A stretch of DNA of 64,000 nucleotides from Candidatus Magnetocorallium paracelense (GTDB lineage Bacteria > Nitrospirota > Thermodesulfovibrionia > Thermodesulfovibrionales > Magnetobacteriaceae). The translations under genes were made by a program, and so were the position numbers. The notes beneath the pieces are model-generated. The model was given only the letters and a program-made list of their open reading frames with translations. It had not been told where the DNA came from and did not search any database. Positions 24,122 to 33,985 of this stretch are shown here, in pieces. The stretch covers positions 1 through 64,000 of the forward strand of contig JAREWP010000054.1 in assembly GCA_029001845.1 (NCBI GenBank), in the 5' to 3' direction. The first letter of the stretch is position 1; every line of letters starts with the position of its first letter.

Positions 24122-25651
24122 CTAATCGGTCTCTACACGTACGCAACGTACATAGTTGTTCGCCTGCACAAGGTCTTCCTGATCACCTATCGATTCGGGC
24201 AGGTTTCCGTTGTCATACTTCGGATCGGAGCGTTGGGCGCCGGGACCGTGGACATCTTCAGTAAGCGTATAGTTCCAACAGGGACCGAAACATATATAGA
24301 CTGCATAGATCGGCACCTCTTCATCATTTGTGCCGGTCCAGAAGAAAGGGCCTGTGTCGTCGTTAACTGTCTGATTGAACACACTTGTGTCGATAGTATC
24401 ATCCTTATTTGTGTAGTCCAAAATAGAGTGAAGTTGTTTGACATCCGGAAGTCGCCAGTCACCGAAGCCCGCCAGATCGAGACTCTCGCAGTATTCAAGG
24501 GCCTTACTCCAAGTGTATTGATTGCCATCGTTGGCCTGCTGCCACATCAGACCTGTGGCTTTGTCCGTGACTGTGCCGTTGCCATTCTTTATGAAATCAT
24601 TGATCCCGTATTCGTTACCACGCACACAGCGGTACATCAATGGCGAGTCCTCATTAGTGGAACTTTGGCTTTTCAGGTGACCATCAAGAAAATTAAAGAA
24701 GTAGACCGAATTATCTTTATCCGGGCGAAAGGTGGAGGACCATGTCTGCCCCATCATTGCATTAAAGTGAGTGCCGGAGAGGCTGTCCAGTTCGGGCACT
24801 TCGATATCAAACTCATCGAATATATATGGTTTTTCGGGCCTTTCACCGACCACGGCGTCTTCATCTATATAACCTGAGAAGTCAGCGATGCTTATCAGTT
24901 CTTTAATAGTCGGCATGCGCCAGTCGTCATAGCCGCTCAGGGAGAGGGATTCGCAGGCTGCTTCGGCTGCCTTGTAGTTTGTGTTGTCGTAATACGCCTG
25001 GTCCCACATCAGGTCCGTGTTATTATCGGTTACAACACCGTCCAGGGTGCTGAAAAGGGGTGTGATGGTGGTATAGTCACCGTCCTGTCCTTCGCCATTA
25101 CACTTATGCTTAACGCCATTAGAATCGTAGCAGTTGACCTGGCCGGTATCGTTTACTACATAGTCGCCACTGCCGTTATAGCCGCTCTCCTCACCGTAGG
25201 CACTGACAATGAACTGATATGTGTCTCCGTTCCACTGAAGGTCAAGCCGGTAAGTAATGCCTGAGGCCTTAACGCCTGTTATCTTGAGAGTATCACTGCC
25301 TGTGGCTTCACAGTCGGCATCACTCATCTCGATAGGAATTCGATTCATTTTTAGATATTTCTTTTGAACCTGACCGGAAAGGATATCTCCCAAAGTTTCG
25401 GGTCCATCGGAAGTACCATAATCGATGATTTCAAAGGTGTATGTATCACTGTTCCACTGAAGTGAAACCCAGTACGGCGGTGGTCCGATATCCATAACTT
25501 CAACAGGTTCAAGATGAAATGAATCGTCGCCTGTAATCTCACAATCAGAATTTTCAAGATTGATAGATACGGCATTGACAGATGTCCCTGCGAGCATGAT
25601 TAAAAAAATGGCTGCAAAGAGGATTCCAATTTGTACAAAGCTCCTTTTCAT
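24122..25651 (-). CDS. secreted protein with two Lcl/DUF1566 domains
   Basis: The start (ATG at 25651) is preceded by GGAGGG. The protein of about 509 residues has a Sec signal peptide (MKRSFVQIGILFAAIFLIML to about VNA). Two imperfect 60-residue repeats follow at about 28-80 and 105-160, each with SD(C)E.TG.D and a LQWN.DTY motif. Two Lcl C-terminal (DUF1566) domains then appear, at about 200-350 (YDDWRMPTIKELISIAD) and 355-505 (FGDWRLPDVKQLHSILDY). This domain is abundant in secreted proteins of delta-proteobacteria and relatives and is of unknown, possibly binding, function. It is divergent from the fused Crp/Fnr gene. Confidence 0.85.
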   Translation of the reverse strand: MKRSFVQIGILFAAIFLIMLAGTSVNAVSINLENSDCEITGDDSFHLEPVEVMDIGPPPYWVSLQWNSDTYTFEIIDYGTSDGPETLGDILSGQVQKKYLKMNRIPIEMSDADCEATGSDTLKITGVKASGITYRLDLQWNGDTYQFIVSAYGEESGYNGSGDYVVNDTGQVNCYDSNGVKHKCNGEGQDGDYTTITPLFSTLDGVVTDNNTDLMWDQAYYDNTNYKAAEAACESLSLSGYDDWRMPTIKELISIADFSGYIDEDAVVGERPEKPYIFDEFDIEVPELDSLSGTHFNAMMGQTWSSTFRPDKDNSVYFFNFLDGHLKSQSSTNEDSPLMYRCVRGNEYGINDFIKNGNGTVTDKATGLMWQQANDGNQYTWSKALEYCESLDLAGFGDWRLPDVKQLHSILDYTNKDDTIDTSVFNQTVNDDTGPFFWTGTNDEEVPIYAVYICFGPCWNYTLTEDVHGPGAQRSDPKYDNGNLPESIGDQEDLVQANNYVRCVRVETD

Positions 25652-25755
25652 CACATCCCTCCATTAAAATTTTTTTATTAAACAGAGATAAAAAACTTGA
25701 ACCGCATGTGAACGTAATCATAACATAACAAGCGGTTAGTTTACTTTCTTTTTTT

Positions 25756-25795
25756 GTAACTACTCAAGTACAAGACTGAAGCAAAAAATCAAATG
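25756..25795. repeat. left end of a GTAACTACTCA-type element
   Basis: GTAACTACTCAAG (25756-25768) matches the ends of the element at 12987-13145. The next bases, AGACTGAAGCAAAAAATC, are repeated at 26814-26831. It sits between two divergent genes. A mirrored end CTAAGTAGTTAC occurs at 27106-27117, so the Crp/Fnr gene between them is bracketed by these sequences. Confidence 0.55.
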
Positions 25796-25901
25796 AAATT
25801 CCTATTCAGTAAAAAAATTACCTGTCTCTGTTTGTGTCCCTGCCGGAATCGGATTCGTTACGTTTGAATAATTAACGATTCTTATAGTACATTATAAAAC
25901 T

Positions 25902-26783
25902 ATGCAGCAGAGATTCAGAGGCGAAAAGAAGCGAAAGAAAAAAATATTTGTCAGAGTGAATGACGATGAGTACGAAAGAATAATAAAAGAAGCCGATAAA
26001 TCAAGGCTCGATGTCGCTTCATTTCTCAGACATATTGCTCTAAAATACAGTCATAACACAGATTTGGCGAAAAAGAAAATTTCTCCTTCAATCGAACCTG
26101 ACCGATCCGATCCCGCCAAAGTTTTATCTTTAAAAAAAATTAAATTATTTAATGCACTCTCTGAAGAAGAACTGATGACAATATCGGATAAAATACACAT
26201 CAGGCGATGTAAAAAGAACGAAATCGTTCTTTTACCCGAGGACACCAACAAGAGCATGTATCTTGTTTTGGAAGGCGCCGTTAAAGTTAGTAAAACGACT
26301 GAAGAGGGCAAGGAAATAATTCTCGCCTTTCGAGAGCAGGGTGAGTATTTCGGAGAGATGTCTTTAATAGACGGTGAGGCTACCTCAGCGATGGTAACCG
26401 CTTCCGCCGATTCAGTAATTGCCGTTATTACAAGGGACAATTTTTTTTCGCTCCTATACTCAAATAAAAAAATACTTCTTAATCTTTTGTTGACTCTCTG
26501 CTCAAGGATTCGCGGTTCGTCAAAAACAATTGAAATGCTTACCAATCTGAAAGCTGCTCAAAGGCTGAAGTTATTGTTTGATGCATTTTCACAACAGCAT
26601 GGTAAAGAGACAGATAAAGGAACAGTGTTAAATATTAAAATTACACATCAGGACATAGCCGATATGACAGGTCTGGCCAGGCAGACGGTAACGAAGATTC
26701 TGGATGAATGGAAAGCAGATAAGAGTATGACAGTGCTTGAAAACAGAAAATATCTGTTTAGCAGGAGTTTTTTCGATAAATAA
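25902..26783 (+). CDS. Crp/Fnr regulator with N-terminal ribbon-helix-helix-like domain
   Basis: This is a 293-residue protein. Residues about 12-48 (FVRVNDDEYERIIKEADKSR, then DVASFLRHIAL) match the ribbon-helix-helix pattern of MobC/Arc-like DNA-binding proteins, preceded by a very basic tip (GEKKRKKK). After a linker, residues about 75-190 form the cyclic-nucleotide-type barrel (YFGEMSLIDGEATSAMV) and about 225-285 the winged helix (ITHQDIADMTGLARQTVTKI). The C-terminal 220 residues are highly similar to the regulator at 13681-14367, so the two are paralogues and the front domain is an addition. The Arg of the cAMP cassette is absent, so the ligand is unknown. The reading frame is continuous and no stop separates the parts. 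Confidence 0.85.
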   Translation: MQQRFRGEKKRKKKIFVRVNDDEYERIIKEADKSRLDVASFLRHIALKYSHNTDLAKKKISPSIEPDRSDPAKVLSLKKIKLFNALSEEELMTISDKIHIRRCKKNEIVLLPEDTNKSMYLVLEGAVKVSKTTEEGKEIILAFREQGEYFGEMSLIDGEATSAMVTASADSVIAVITRDNFFSLLYSNKKILLNLLLTLCSRIRGSSKTIEMLTNLKAAQRLKLLFDAFSQQHGKETDKGTVLNIKITHQDIADMTGLARQTVTKILDEWKADKSMTVLENRKYLFSRSFFDK

Positions 26784-26807
26784 CAGCTTCTGAGATGTAT
26801 TGACAAA

Positions 26808-26930
26808 GGGCTGAAGACTGAAGCAAAAAATCAAATGACCTGTGAGTATTGGACAATAAAAAACTCAACGTTTTATCGATAACGTATGTTTTACCTGACA
26901 GTCTTCAGCCTTCAGTCTATACACCTAAGG
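26808..26930. repeat. inverted-repeat element related to 12987-13145
   Basis: GGGCTGAAGACTG (26808-26820) is mirrored by CAGTCTTCAGCC (26899-26910). Both arms match the inner arms of the element upstream of cobO. The outer GTAACTACTC ends are missing or eroded here. It follows the Crp/Fnr gene and could also fold as a terminator. Confidence 0.6.
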
Positions 26931-27110
26931 GTCTGCGCAAAAATAAATTGGTCTGTTGGCGTTCATAATTGTATCATATTCGGCTGAACTGATTGAGCAA
27001 AAGCGGAGGAATAGCAGAGCTCTTTTGAGCATTTTGTGATTGAAATTCAGTCGAAGATGATATGAGTATGAAATGCAAAGAGGGTAATTTATTTTTGCGC
27101 ATACCCTAAG
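26931..27110. repeat. 180-bp inverted-repeat element
   Basis: CTAAGGGTCTGCGCAAAAAT with AAATT (26932-26955) is mirrored by AATTTATTTTTGCGCATACC with CTAAG (27086-27110), with one mismatch in about 24. The interior has no ORF. It abuts the previous element and the ATG of the next gene lies 18 bases further on, so the promoter of that gene may lie inside it. Confidence 0.6.
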
Positions 27111-27127
27111 TAGTTACAAAAAAATGA

Positions 27128-28774
27128 ATGAATATAAGTAAAAAGCTCAACCACAAAGTAACAATGCTCCTTTCCGGTGAAAAGGGGACTGTATGCAAGG
27201 ACCATGGTGGTAAACTGCGTATATGCCTGGTATATCCCAATACCTATCATATCGGGATGTCCAACCTCGGTTTCAGGATTGTCTATTCGCTGTTCAATAA
27301 AAGAGACGATGTTGTCTGCGAAAGAGCTTTTCTTCCTGACAACGATGTGATCGATGAGCATATAAGAACCGGTACCCCCCTGTTCAGTCTCGAATCAAGA
27401 CGTTCGCTTATCTCGTTTTTCGATGTTATCGCCTTTTCGATCTCCTTTGAAAACGATTACCCAAACGTGCTTAAAATATTGGACTTAATCAAATTGCCTT
27501 TTTATTCATCAGAGAGAGACGAAAGGCATCCCTTACTTATTATGGGCGGACCCTGTACCTTTATGAATCCCGAGCCTCTGGCTGACTTTTTCGATGTAAT
27601 TTTTGTAGGCGAAGCCGAGGCTTTAACTGACAAATTCATTGACACATTCAACAAAAGCTCTGACAGAATGTTTCTCTACCAAGAACTTGTCGATTTCGCC
27701 GGATTCTACGTACCCTCTCTGTACGAAACGGAATACAATTCCCTTGGATCGATCAAAAGAAGAAGCACCCTACTTAGCGCCCCGGAGAAAATAAAAAAGG
27801 CTGTAACAGCCAATTCGGATTTCATTGATGCAGCAGGTCAATTAATCGGAGAAAAAACAGAATTTTCCAATATGCACCTTATAGAAGCGATGAGGGGGTG
27901 CATTTGGAAATGCAGGTTTTGTGCTGTTGGCAGAATATATAATCCTGTTAAAACAAGGTCGCTTGAATCTATTGTCAAGGAGATATCCCTTCGTCAAGGC
28001 ATAACCTCCAAAGTAGGTGTAATAAGTCCTTCATTAACCGATTATCCCCATGTGAAAGAGCTGCTTTGTCTGGAAAATATAGAGTTTTCCATAACATCTC
28101 TAAGGGCGGATAAAAAATCATCAGATATTTTGTCATTAATAAAAAACAAAAACAGCGTATCTATCGCTCCTGAGGCGGGCTCCGAAAGATTACGAAAGGT
28201 TATAAATAAAAAAATTACTTCATCTGATATAATAGAGACTTCCCGCAGAATACTGGAAAGCGGAATCCGAACTCTCAGATTATACTTTATTATAGGACTC
28301 CCCACAGAGACCGACGATGACATAGAAGAGGCGGTGATTTTGATAAACAAGATAAGAGAGACCTCGCCAAAAGGTAACATTGTAGCCAGTGTAAGCACTT
28401 TCGTTCCAAAACCTTTTACACCCTTTCAGTGGCATCCCATGGCTGAAAGGGACACAATAAAAAGAAGGCTTAAAATACTCCGGGATAACCTTAAGACAAA
28501 AAGTATAAAGATATTTCATGAAGCGCCCAAACACTCTTATATGCAAGGATTGTTTTCAATAGGGGACAGGAGGATTTCAAAAATCATTGAGTATATAAGT
28601 AAAGATATGGATTTGCAGGGGGCCTGCAGGTTAGCAGGAATCGATCCGGAGTTTTATATTTCGCGGAAAAGACTGTCCCATGAGATCATGCCGTGGGACT
28701 TTATTGATAATTCAACGGATAAAGTAAGTCTATTGAAAGAGTATCGTAAGGCGCTTTCCGTCCGATCGGAATAA
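27128..28774 (+). CDS. radical-SAM protein with degenerate B12-binding-like N-terminus
   Basis: This is a 548-residue protein. Residues about 30-190 resemble the cobalamin-binding fold seen in TIGR03960-type radical-SAM proteins (ICLVYPNTYHIGMSNLGF, LIMGGPCTFMNPEP, IFVGEAEALTDKF) but lack the DxHxxG base-off motif. The radical-SAM core carries the 4Fe-4S cysteines C258, C262 and C265 in GCIWKCRFCAVG, followed by SIAPEAGSERLRKVINK and LYFIIGLPTETDDDI. The substrate of this conserved family is not established. The C-terminal domain (about 430-548) is unassigned. It probably sits in an oxygen-sensitive anaerobic metabolism. Confidence 0.85.
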   Translation: MNISKKLNHKVTMLLSGEKGTVCKDHGGKLRICLVYPNTYHIGMSNLGFRIVYSLFNKRDDVVCERAFLPDNDVIDEHIRTGTPLFSLESRRSLISFFDVIAFSISFENDYPNVLKILDLIKLPFYSSERDERHPLLIMGGPCTFMNPEPLADFFDVIFVGEAEALTDKFIDTFNKSSDRMFLYQELVDFAGFYVPSLYETEYNSLGSIKRRSTLLSAPEKIKKAVTANSDFIDAAGQLIGEKTEFSNMHLIEAMRGCIWKCRFCAVGRIYNPVKTRSLESIVKEISLRQGITSKVGVISPSLTDYPHVKELLCLENIEFSITSLRADKKSSDILSLIKNKNSVSIAPEAGSERLRKVINKKITSSDIIETSRRILESGIRTLRLYFIIGLPTETDDDIEEAVILINKIRETSPKGNIVASVSTFVPKPFTPFQWHPMAERDTIKRRLKILRDNLKTKSIKIFHEAPKHSYMQGLFSIGDRRISKIIEYISKDMDLQGACRLAGIDPEFYISRKRLSHEIMPWDFIDNSTDKVSLLKEYRKALSVRSE

Positions 28775-28937
28775 ATGTCCATGGCCCTCCGGGCCGCCAC
28801 AAAGCATGAAAATGGTTAAGAAGGAGCAGTGATGTCCTGCCAAAACAAAGTAATGTTTGAGTTTACGAGTTTCAGCTTTTTTTGGCGGAACATTGCTGCT
28901 GCTTCCGGCGCGCATTAGTCTATTCTCGGGACAAATT

Positions 28938-29867
28938 ATGGTCGTTTCAGTTACATTAAATCCATCCATAGACAGAACGCTCATGGCGCCTGACTTCAGC
29001 ACAGGTAAGGTTTGCAGAGGCGAAATCGTTAATGTGGCAGCCGGCGGCAAGGGTATTAATGTGTCCAGAGCGGTCAAATGCTTTGGAGGAGAGACACTCG
29101 CTCTTATGGTAACAGGTGGAGAGACGGGAGAATTTATCGGAAAAAAACTTTTTCTGGAAAATATCCCTCAAAGCACTCTTCGAATCAGGGGCGAATCTAG
29201 GATCTGCTATGGAATAATCGATAAAGTGCTCAACAAGGAAACAGTGCTTAACGAAAGCGGACCTGAAGTCAGCGCTGATGAAGTCAGTGGATTTAAAGAA
29301 CTCTTCTCCAAATCGATAAAAGAAAACGACATCATTGCTCTTTCAGGAAGTGCGGCAAAGGGTTTTGATAATGACATATATTTCGATCTTATTGAAATAT
29401 CCCGGAAAAAGAGAGCTAAAATCATATTGGACTCCTCAGGCGAATTGCTTATTGAGGCAGTTAAAGCAAAACCATATATAATAAAGATCAATAACAAAGA
29501 GATGGAGAAACTGACAAACAGGGACTTATACGACTTTAAGGAAATAAAGGAGACAGCCCTTGAATTGACGAAAACAGGAGTATATATGGTAGTTGTCACA
29601 CAGGGAGCCGGTGACGTAATAGCCGTCACAGGTGAGAGGTCGCTGATATTGACGCCTCCTTCCGTGGAATGTGTAAACAGTTGGGGGTCCGGTGACAGTG
29701 TTACGGCAGGACTGGCTTATTGCCTGGCTGAAAACACCGGGTTTGAAGAGACTCTCAGGTTTGCCGTGGCGGCAGGAACTGCAAATACCCTGTCTTATGG
29801 AGCAGGACATATGGACCAAAGTGAAGTTTTCGCGCTGACAGAGATGGTGAAAGTGACAGAACAATGA
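28938..29867 (+). CDS. PfkB-family sugar kinase (1-phosphofructokinase/tagatose-6-phosphate kinase type)
   Basis: From the ATG at 28938 the product has 309 residues and starts VVSVTLNPSIDRTL, the standard N-terminus of FruK/LacC-type kinases. The GGKGINVSRAVKCFGGET box binds the sugar and the C-terminal NSWGSGDSVTAGLAY motif carries the catalytic Asp and the anion hole (usual form GAGDS; here GSGDS). The reaction is ATP-dependent phosphorylation of fructose-1-phosphate or a related phosphosugar. There are no PTS genes nearby, so the substrate is open. An in-frame upstream extension to 28857 lacks family similarity and is not used. Confidence 0.85.
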   Translation: MVVSVTLNPSIDRTLMAPDFSTGKVCRGEIVNVAAGGKGINVSRAVKCFGGETLALMVTGGETGEFIGKKLFLENIPQSTLRIRGESRICYGIIDKVLNKETVLNESGPEVSADEVSGFKELFSKSIKENDIIALSGSAAKGFDNDIYFDLIEISRKKRAKIILDSSGELLIEAVKAKPYIIKINNKEMEKLTNRDLYDFKEIKETALELTKTGVYMVVVTQGAGDVIAVTGERSLILTPPSVECVNSWGSGDSVTAGLAYCLAENTGFEETLRFAVAAGTANTLSYGAGHMDQSEVFALTEMVKVTEQ

Positions 29868-29965
29868 TTTTTGTTAGCATTCACTGAAGCATCACAATTT
29901 TTTTATTGATTAGTAAGCACCTTTAATGATATCCTTGATGCCGTAATCAAAGGGTAAAACTAAAT

Positions 29966-32900
29966 ATGCCAAAAAGAGAGGATATAAAAAAAATACTGCT
30001 CATCGGTTCAGGGCCTATAGTGATAGGTCAGGCCTGTGAGTTTGATTATTCTGGCACCCAGGCTTGTAAAGCATTGAAAGAAGAAGGCTATCATGTAGTG
30101 CTTGTTAATTCCAATCCCGCCACAATTATGACTGACCCGGAAACTGCCGATGTTGTGTATATAGAACCCCTTACTACCGATATCGTCAGTATGATCATCG
30201 AAAAAGAGAAGCCCGATGCACTATTACCTACAATGGGAGGACAGACCGCTCTGAATCTTACCGTTAAATTGGCCGATCAAGGCATACTGGACAAACACAA
30301 TGTAAAACTGATTGGCGCAAATCTCAAAGCAATTCACAAAGCCGAAGACAGGGACCTGTTTAAAAAAGCGATGACCGCCATCAACCTTGAAACTCCTGAA
30401 AGCGCTGCTGTTACTACCCTTGAGGAAGGTCTTAGAGCACTTAAAAACATCGACTTCCCTGCAATATTAAGACCGGCTTTTACCCTTGGAGGCACCGGAG
30501 GGGCAGTTGCATACAATATGGAAGAATTTAATATCCTGCTGAAAAAAGCTATAGATCTCAGCCCTGTCAATCAGGTGCTTATTGAAAAATCGGTGATAGG
30601 ATGGAAAGAGTATGAACTGGAGGTCATGAGAGACAATGCCGATAATGTAGTAATTATCTGCTCGATTGAAAATCTCGATCCAATGGGTGTCCATACAGGC
30701 GACTCGATTACGGTAGCCCCGGCTCAGACCCTCACGGATAAAGAGTACCAGAGGATGAGAGATGCAGCCATAGATATTATACGCGAAATCGGCGTCGATA
30801 CAGGAGGCAGTAATATTCAGTTTGCCGTTAACCCCGAAGACGGAGAGATGCTTATTATCGAAATGAACCCCAGAGTTTCCAGAAGCTCGGCTCTGGCAAG
30901 CAAGGCGACGGGATTTCCTATCGCTAAAATAGCAGCGAAACTTGCTGTCGGTTTAACACTGGACGAGATTCCAAACGATATCACACAAGAGACGCCTGCC
31001 TCCTTTGAACCGGTAATAGACTATGTCGTAACAAAAATTCCGCGATTTACATTCGAAAAATTTCCCGATACTTCCATGGAACTGACAACTCAAATGAAAT
31101 CTGTGGGAGAGGCGATGGCGATCGGCAGGACATTCAGGGAATCTCTCCAAAAAGCGGTCAGAAGTCTGGAGACCGATACCTATGGTTTTGGAGAGATTCA
31201 ATGCAAAGAGAGCGTCTTGAGATCGAAACTCAAGACACCGAATTCAGAGAGGCTGTGGTATTTAGCAACTGCAATTCGTAAAGGAATGGATATAAACTCA
31301 CTCTATGAGATAACGATGATCGATCCCTGGTTTTTACACAACATAAAAGATATTGTTGCAATGGAAGATTCCATCTCCTCAATTGGCAATTTTGAAGACG
31401 AAGCAGCAAAAGATATTGTCAGGAAGGCCAAGGAATACGGTTTTTCCGATCACAGAATCGCCACGCTTATCAAAGGGGATGAGAAAATCGTCAGAAATTT
31501 CAGGGCCAAACAGGGAATTTCGCCTGTCTATAAAAGAGTCGATACCTGCGCAGCCGAATTCGAGGCGTTTACCCCATATCTTTATTCTACCTATGAGCGC
31601 CCCTTTTATAAGCTCCTTGACGGACTTTCACCACAAGAAGCCACCCCTCTGTACGACTGCGAAGCCAATCCCTCGGACAAGGATAAGATAATTATCCTCG
31701 GTTCCGGTCCGAATCGTATAGGCCAGGGCATAGAATTCGACTACTGCTGCGTCCATGCGGTATTTGCTCTGAAAGAACTGGGCTTTGAAACAATAATGGT
31801 GAACTGTAATCCCGAAACGGTGAGCACTGACTATGATACAGCTGACAGACTCTATTTCGAGCCCCTCACAGTCGAAGACGTTCTGAATATTATAATAAAA
31901 GAACGCCCCTACGGTGTAATTGTTCAGTTCGGAGGACAGACGCCTTTAAAACTTGCCGTCCCTCTCGAAAAGGAAGGGGTCAATATACTCGGTACCTCAC
32001 CTGACGCCATAGACAGAGCGGAAGACAGAAAAAGATTCAAGGACTTGATTCATAAACTGAAACTGATACAGCCGATGAACGATACAGTTATGTCAACGGA
32101 CGAAGCCGTCAAATCGGCTGCAACCATTGGATATCCCATTGTTGTAAGACCATCATATGTTCTTGGCGGCAGAGCAATGGAGATCGTTTATGACGAGGAC
32201 TCCCTCTACGATTATATGGGAAGAGCGGTGCAGGTTTCCCCGGAACATCCGGTCTTGATCGATAAGTATCTTGAAGATGCGATAGAAGTTGATGTAGACG
32301 CAATTTCGGACGGGTCAAGAGTTATCGTTGGCGGCGTTATGCAACACATAGAAGAAGCAGGTATTCATTCAGGCGACTCCGCCTGTTCCCTGCCTCCCTA
32401 TTCTCTTGACAATACGATAGTAGAAGAGATCAAAGATCAAACAAGAAAAATGGCGCTGGAGCTTGGTGTAGTAGGTCTGATGAATGTACAATATGCAGTG
32501 AAAGACAATGATGTATATATACTGGAAGTTAATCCCAGGGCGTCAAGGACGACTCCCTATGTGAGTAAAGCGACAGGAGTGCCTCTGGCGAAAATAGCAG
32601 CCAAATTAATGGCGGGCAGGACGCTCGACGAGCTTAAAATTTTCGAAGACAAACAAATCGATCATATAGCGATTAAGGAATCGGTCTTCCCCTTTGACAG
32701 ATTTTCAAATGTAGATACCATTCTCGGACCTGAAATGAAATCTACTGGAGAGGTAATGGGAATAGATACTGATTTCGGAACGGCCTATGCCAAAGCTCAA
32801 TCGTCCAGTTACAACCGAATACCTCTTTCAGGGAGTTTTTTTATAAGTGTCAGAGACAAGGATAAAGAGGCCATAGGGGAAATAGCAGGCGCACTGATAC

Positions 32901-33226
32901 AAAACGGTCTCTCCATTATAGCGACAAAGGGGACTGCGAACTATTTAAGAAAGCTGGGCTTCGATGTAAAGACAATAAACAAAGTAATGGAAGGCCGACC
33001 GCATATTGTAGATTTAATAAAGAATAGTGAAATAAGTTTTGTAATAAACACCGTTCAGGGGGCTCAGGCGAAAAAGGACTCCCAATCTATAAGAACGACT
33101 GCCCTCCAGTACAAAGTACCCTACACAACGACGATTTCAGGCGCAAAAGCGGTTATCGAAGCGATCGACAAAGTGAAAAAGAGAAATTTCAACGTGAAAC
33201 CGATTACCCAATATCATAAAAAGTAA
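29966..33226 (+). CDS. carB: carbamoyl-phosphate synthase large subunit
   Basis: This 1086-residue protein makes carbamoyl phosphate from bicarbonate, two ATP and ammonia supplied by CarA, for pyrimidine and arginine synthesis. The two homologous halves are clear. The first begins [20 protein letters not shown], with an ATP-grasp ending in [19 protein letters not shown]. The second begins [18 protein letters not shown] (about 575), with [19 protein letters not shown]. The C-terminal MGS-like allosteric domain covers about 945-1086. The length is normal. carA is not adjacent. It appears to be transcribed alone and converges with the glycan cluster. Confidence 0.97.
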   Translation: MPKREDIKKILLIGSGPIVIGQACEFDYSGTQACKALKEEGYHVVLVNSNPATIMTDPETADVVYIEPLTTDIVSMIIEKEKPDALLPTMGGQTALNLTVKLADQGILDKHNVKLIGANLKAIHKAEDRDLFKKAMTAINLETPESAAVTTLEEGLRALKNIDFPAILRPAFTLGGTGGAVAYNMEEFNILLKKAIDLSPVNQVLIEKSVIGWKEYELEVMRDNADNVVIICSIENLDPMGVHTGDSITVAPAQTLTDKEYQRMRDAAIDIIREIGVDTGGSNIQFAVNPEDGEMLIIEMNPRVSRSSALASKATGFPIAKIAAKLAVGLTLDEIPNDITQETPASFEPVIDYVVTKIPRFTFEKFPDTSMELTTQMKSVGEAMAIGRTFRESLQKAVRSLETDTYGFGEIQCKESVLRSKLKTPNSERLWYLATAIRKGMDINSLYEITMIDPWFLHNIKDIVAMEDSISSIGNFEDEAAKDIVRKAKEYGFSDHRIATLIKGDEKIVRNFRAKQGISPVYKRVDTCAAEFEAFTPYLYSTYERPFYKLLDGLSPQEATPLYDCEANPSDKDKIIILGSGPNRIGQGIEFDYCCVHAVFALKELGFETIMVNCNPETVSTDYDTADRLYFEPLTVEDVLNIIIKERPYGVIVQFGGQTPLKLAVPLEKEGVNILGTSPDAIDRAEDRKRFKDLIHKLKLIQPMNDTVMSTDEAVKSAATIGYPIVVRPSYVLGGRAMEIVYDEDSLYDYMGRAVQVSPEHPVLIDKYLEDAIEVDVDAISDGSRVIVGGVMQHIEEAGIHSGDSACSLPPYSLDNTIVEEIKDQTRKMALELGVVGLMNVQYAVKDNDVYILEVNPRASRTTPYVSKATGVPLAKIAAKLMAGRTLDELKIFEDKQIDHIAIKESVFPFDRFSNVDTILGPEMKSTGEVMGIDTDFGTAYAKAQSSSYNRIPLSGSFFISVRDKDKEAIGEIAGALIQNGLSIIATKGTANYLRKLGFDVKTINKVMEGRPHIVDLIKNSEISFVINTVQGAQAKKDSQSIRTTALQYKVPYTTTISGAKAVIEAIDKVKKRNFNVKPITQYHKK

Positions 33227-33252
33227 AAAATCCGCTATTGGGATCAAAAAGC

Positions 33253-33978
33253 TTAATCTGTAGAATGAAAAAACTTTAAAGCTTCATCGAAATCTTCCCT
33301 AGAATTGACATTGAAATAGGCTGTGCTTATTTCAAAAGATTTAATTGAACGCCCCTCATCAATAGCACATTGGATAAGGTCCGGCAGTTCTTTTTCTTTT
33401 CTATTGTAATTAATCGGCGTCTTTTCAATATAAGAGACAATATCCTTGTTAAAAATGCAATTTCCGGTTCCCATAAGGTTGTTAAATGGTTTTTTTGGCT
33501 TTTCAACAAGTCTGTATATTGTATTTTTATCATCTTGAAACAATGAATATGTCTTTGATATTTTTTCCATATTGCTGACCGGAACAACACCGCATACGGC
33601 AAAAACATCGGATTCCCGAAATCTATTCATCATTCCTGTATGATCGGGCTTGTAAATCAGCTCGTCTCCCAGAAGTAGAAGGAAGTCCTCGGTAAGGAAC
33701 TCTTTGCTGTTCTCGATAGCATGGACCAGCCCTTTTTGCTCCCACTGTATTACATATTGTATCCTTTTTCCTTTATAGTTATTACCATATCTGTTTATAA
33801 TCTCTTCCGCTTTATAGCCGACAACGATTATTATTTCAGAAATATCTAAATCTTTAATAGCGTCGAGATTGTATTCAATAATTGGTTTACCATTTAACGG
33901 GATCGTACATTTATTGCTCCCAGCAGCAAATTCGTTAATTCTCGATCCTCTTCCACCGGCCAAGATTAATGCTTTCAC
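33253..33978 (-). CDS. sugar-nucleotidyltransferase
   Basis: This 241-residue protein starts MKALILAGGRGSRINEFAAG, the nucleotide-binding loop of the NTP_transferase family, followed by KCTIPLNGKPIIEYNLD and the LLLLGDELIY metal-binding region. It transfers an NMP to a sugar phosphate to make an activated sugar. It belongs to the RfbA/GlmU-N type but is shorter and has no C-terminal acyltransferase domain. It begins seven bases after the epimerase gene, so the two likely act together to supply one sugar nucleotide. The exact nucleotide is unknown. Confidence 0.85.
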   Translation of the reverse strand: MKALILAGGRGSRINEFAAGSNKCTIPLNGKPIIEYNLDAIKDLDISEIIIVVGYKAEEIINRYGNNYKGKRIQYVIQWEQKGLVHAIENSKEFLTEDFLLLLGDELIYKPDHTGMMNRFRESDVFAVCGVVPVSNMEKISKTYSLFQDDKNTIYRLVEKPKKPFNNLMGTGNCIFNKDIVSYIEKTPINYNRKEKELPDLIQCAIDEGRSIKSFEISTAYFNVNSREDFDEALKFFHSTD

Positions 33979-33985
33979 AACTCTA

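Noticed and set aside
33327-33608. 93-codon ORF inside the nucleotidyltransferase gene, same strand
   Set aside because: It lies in an alternative frame of a well-supported gene and its translation is unlike any family.
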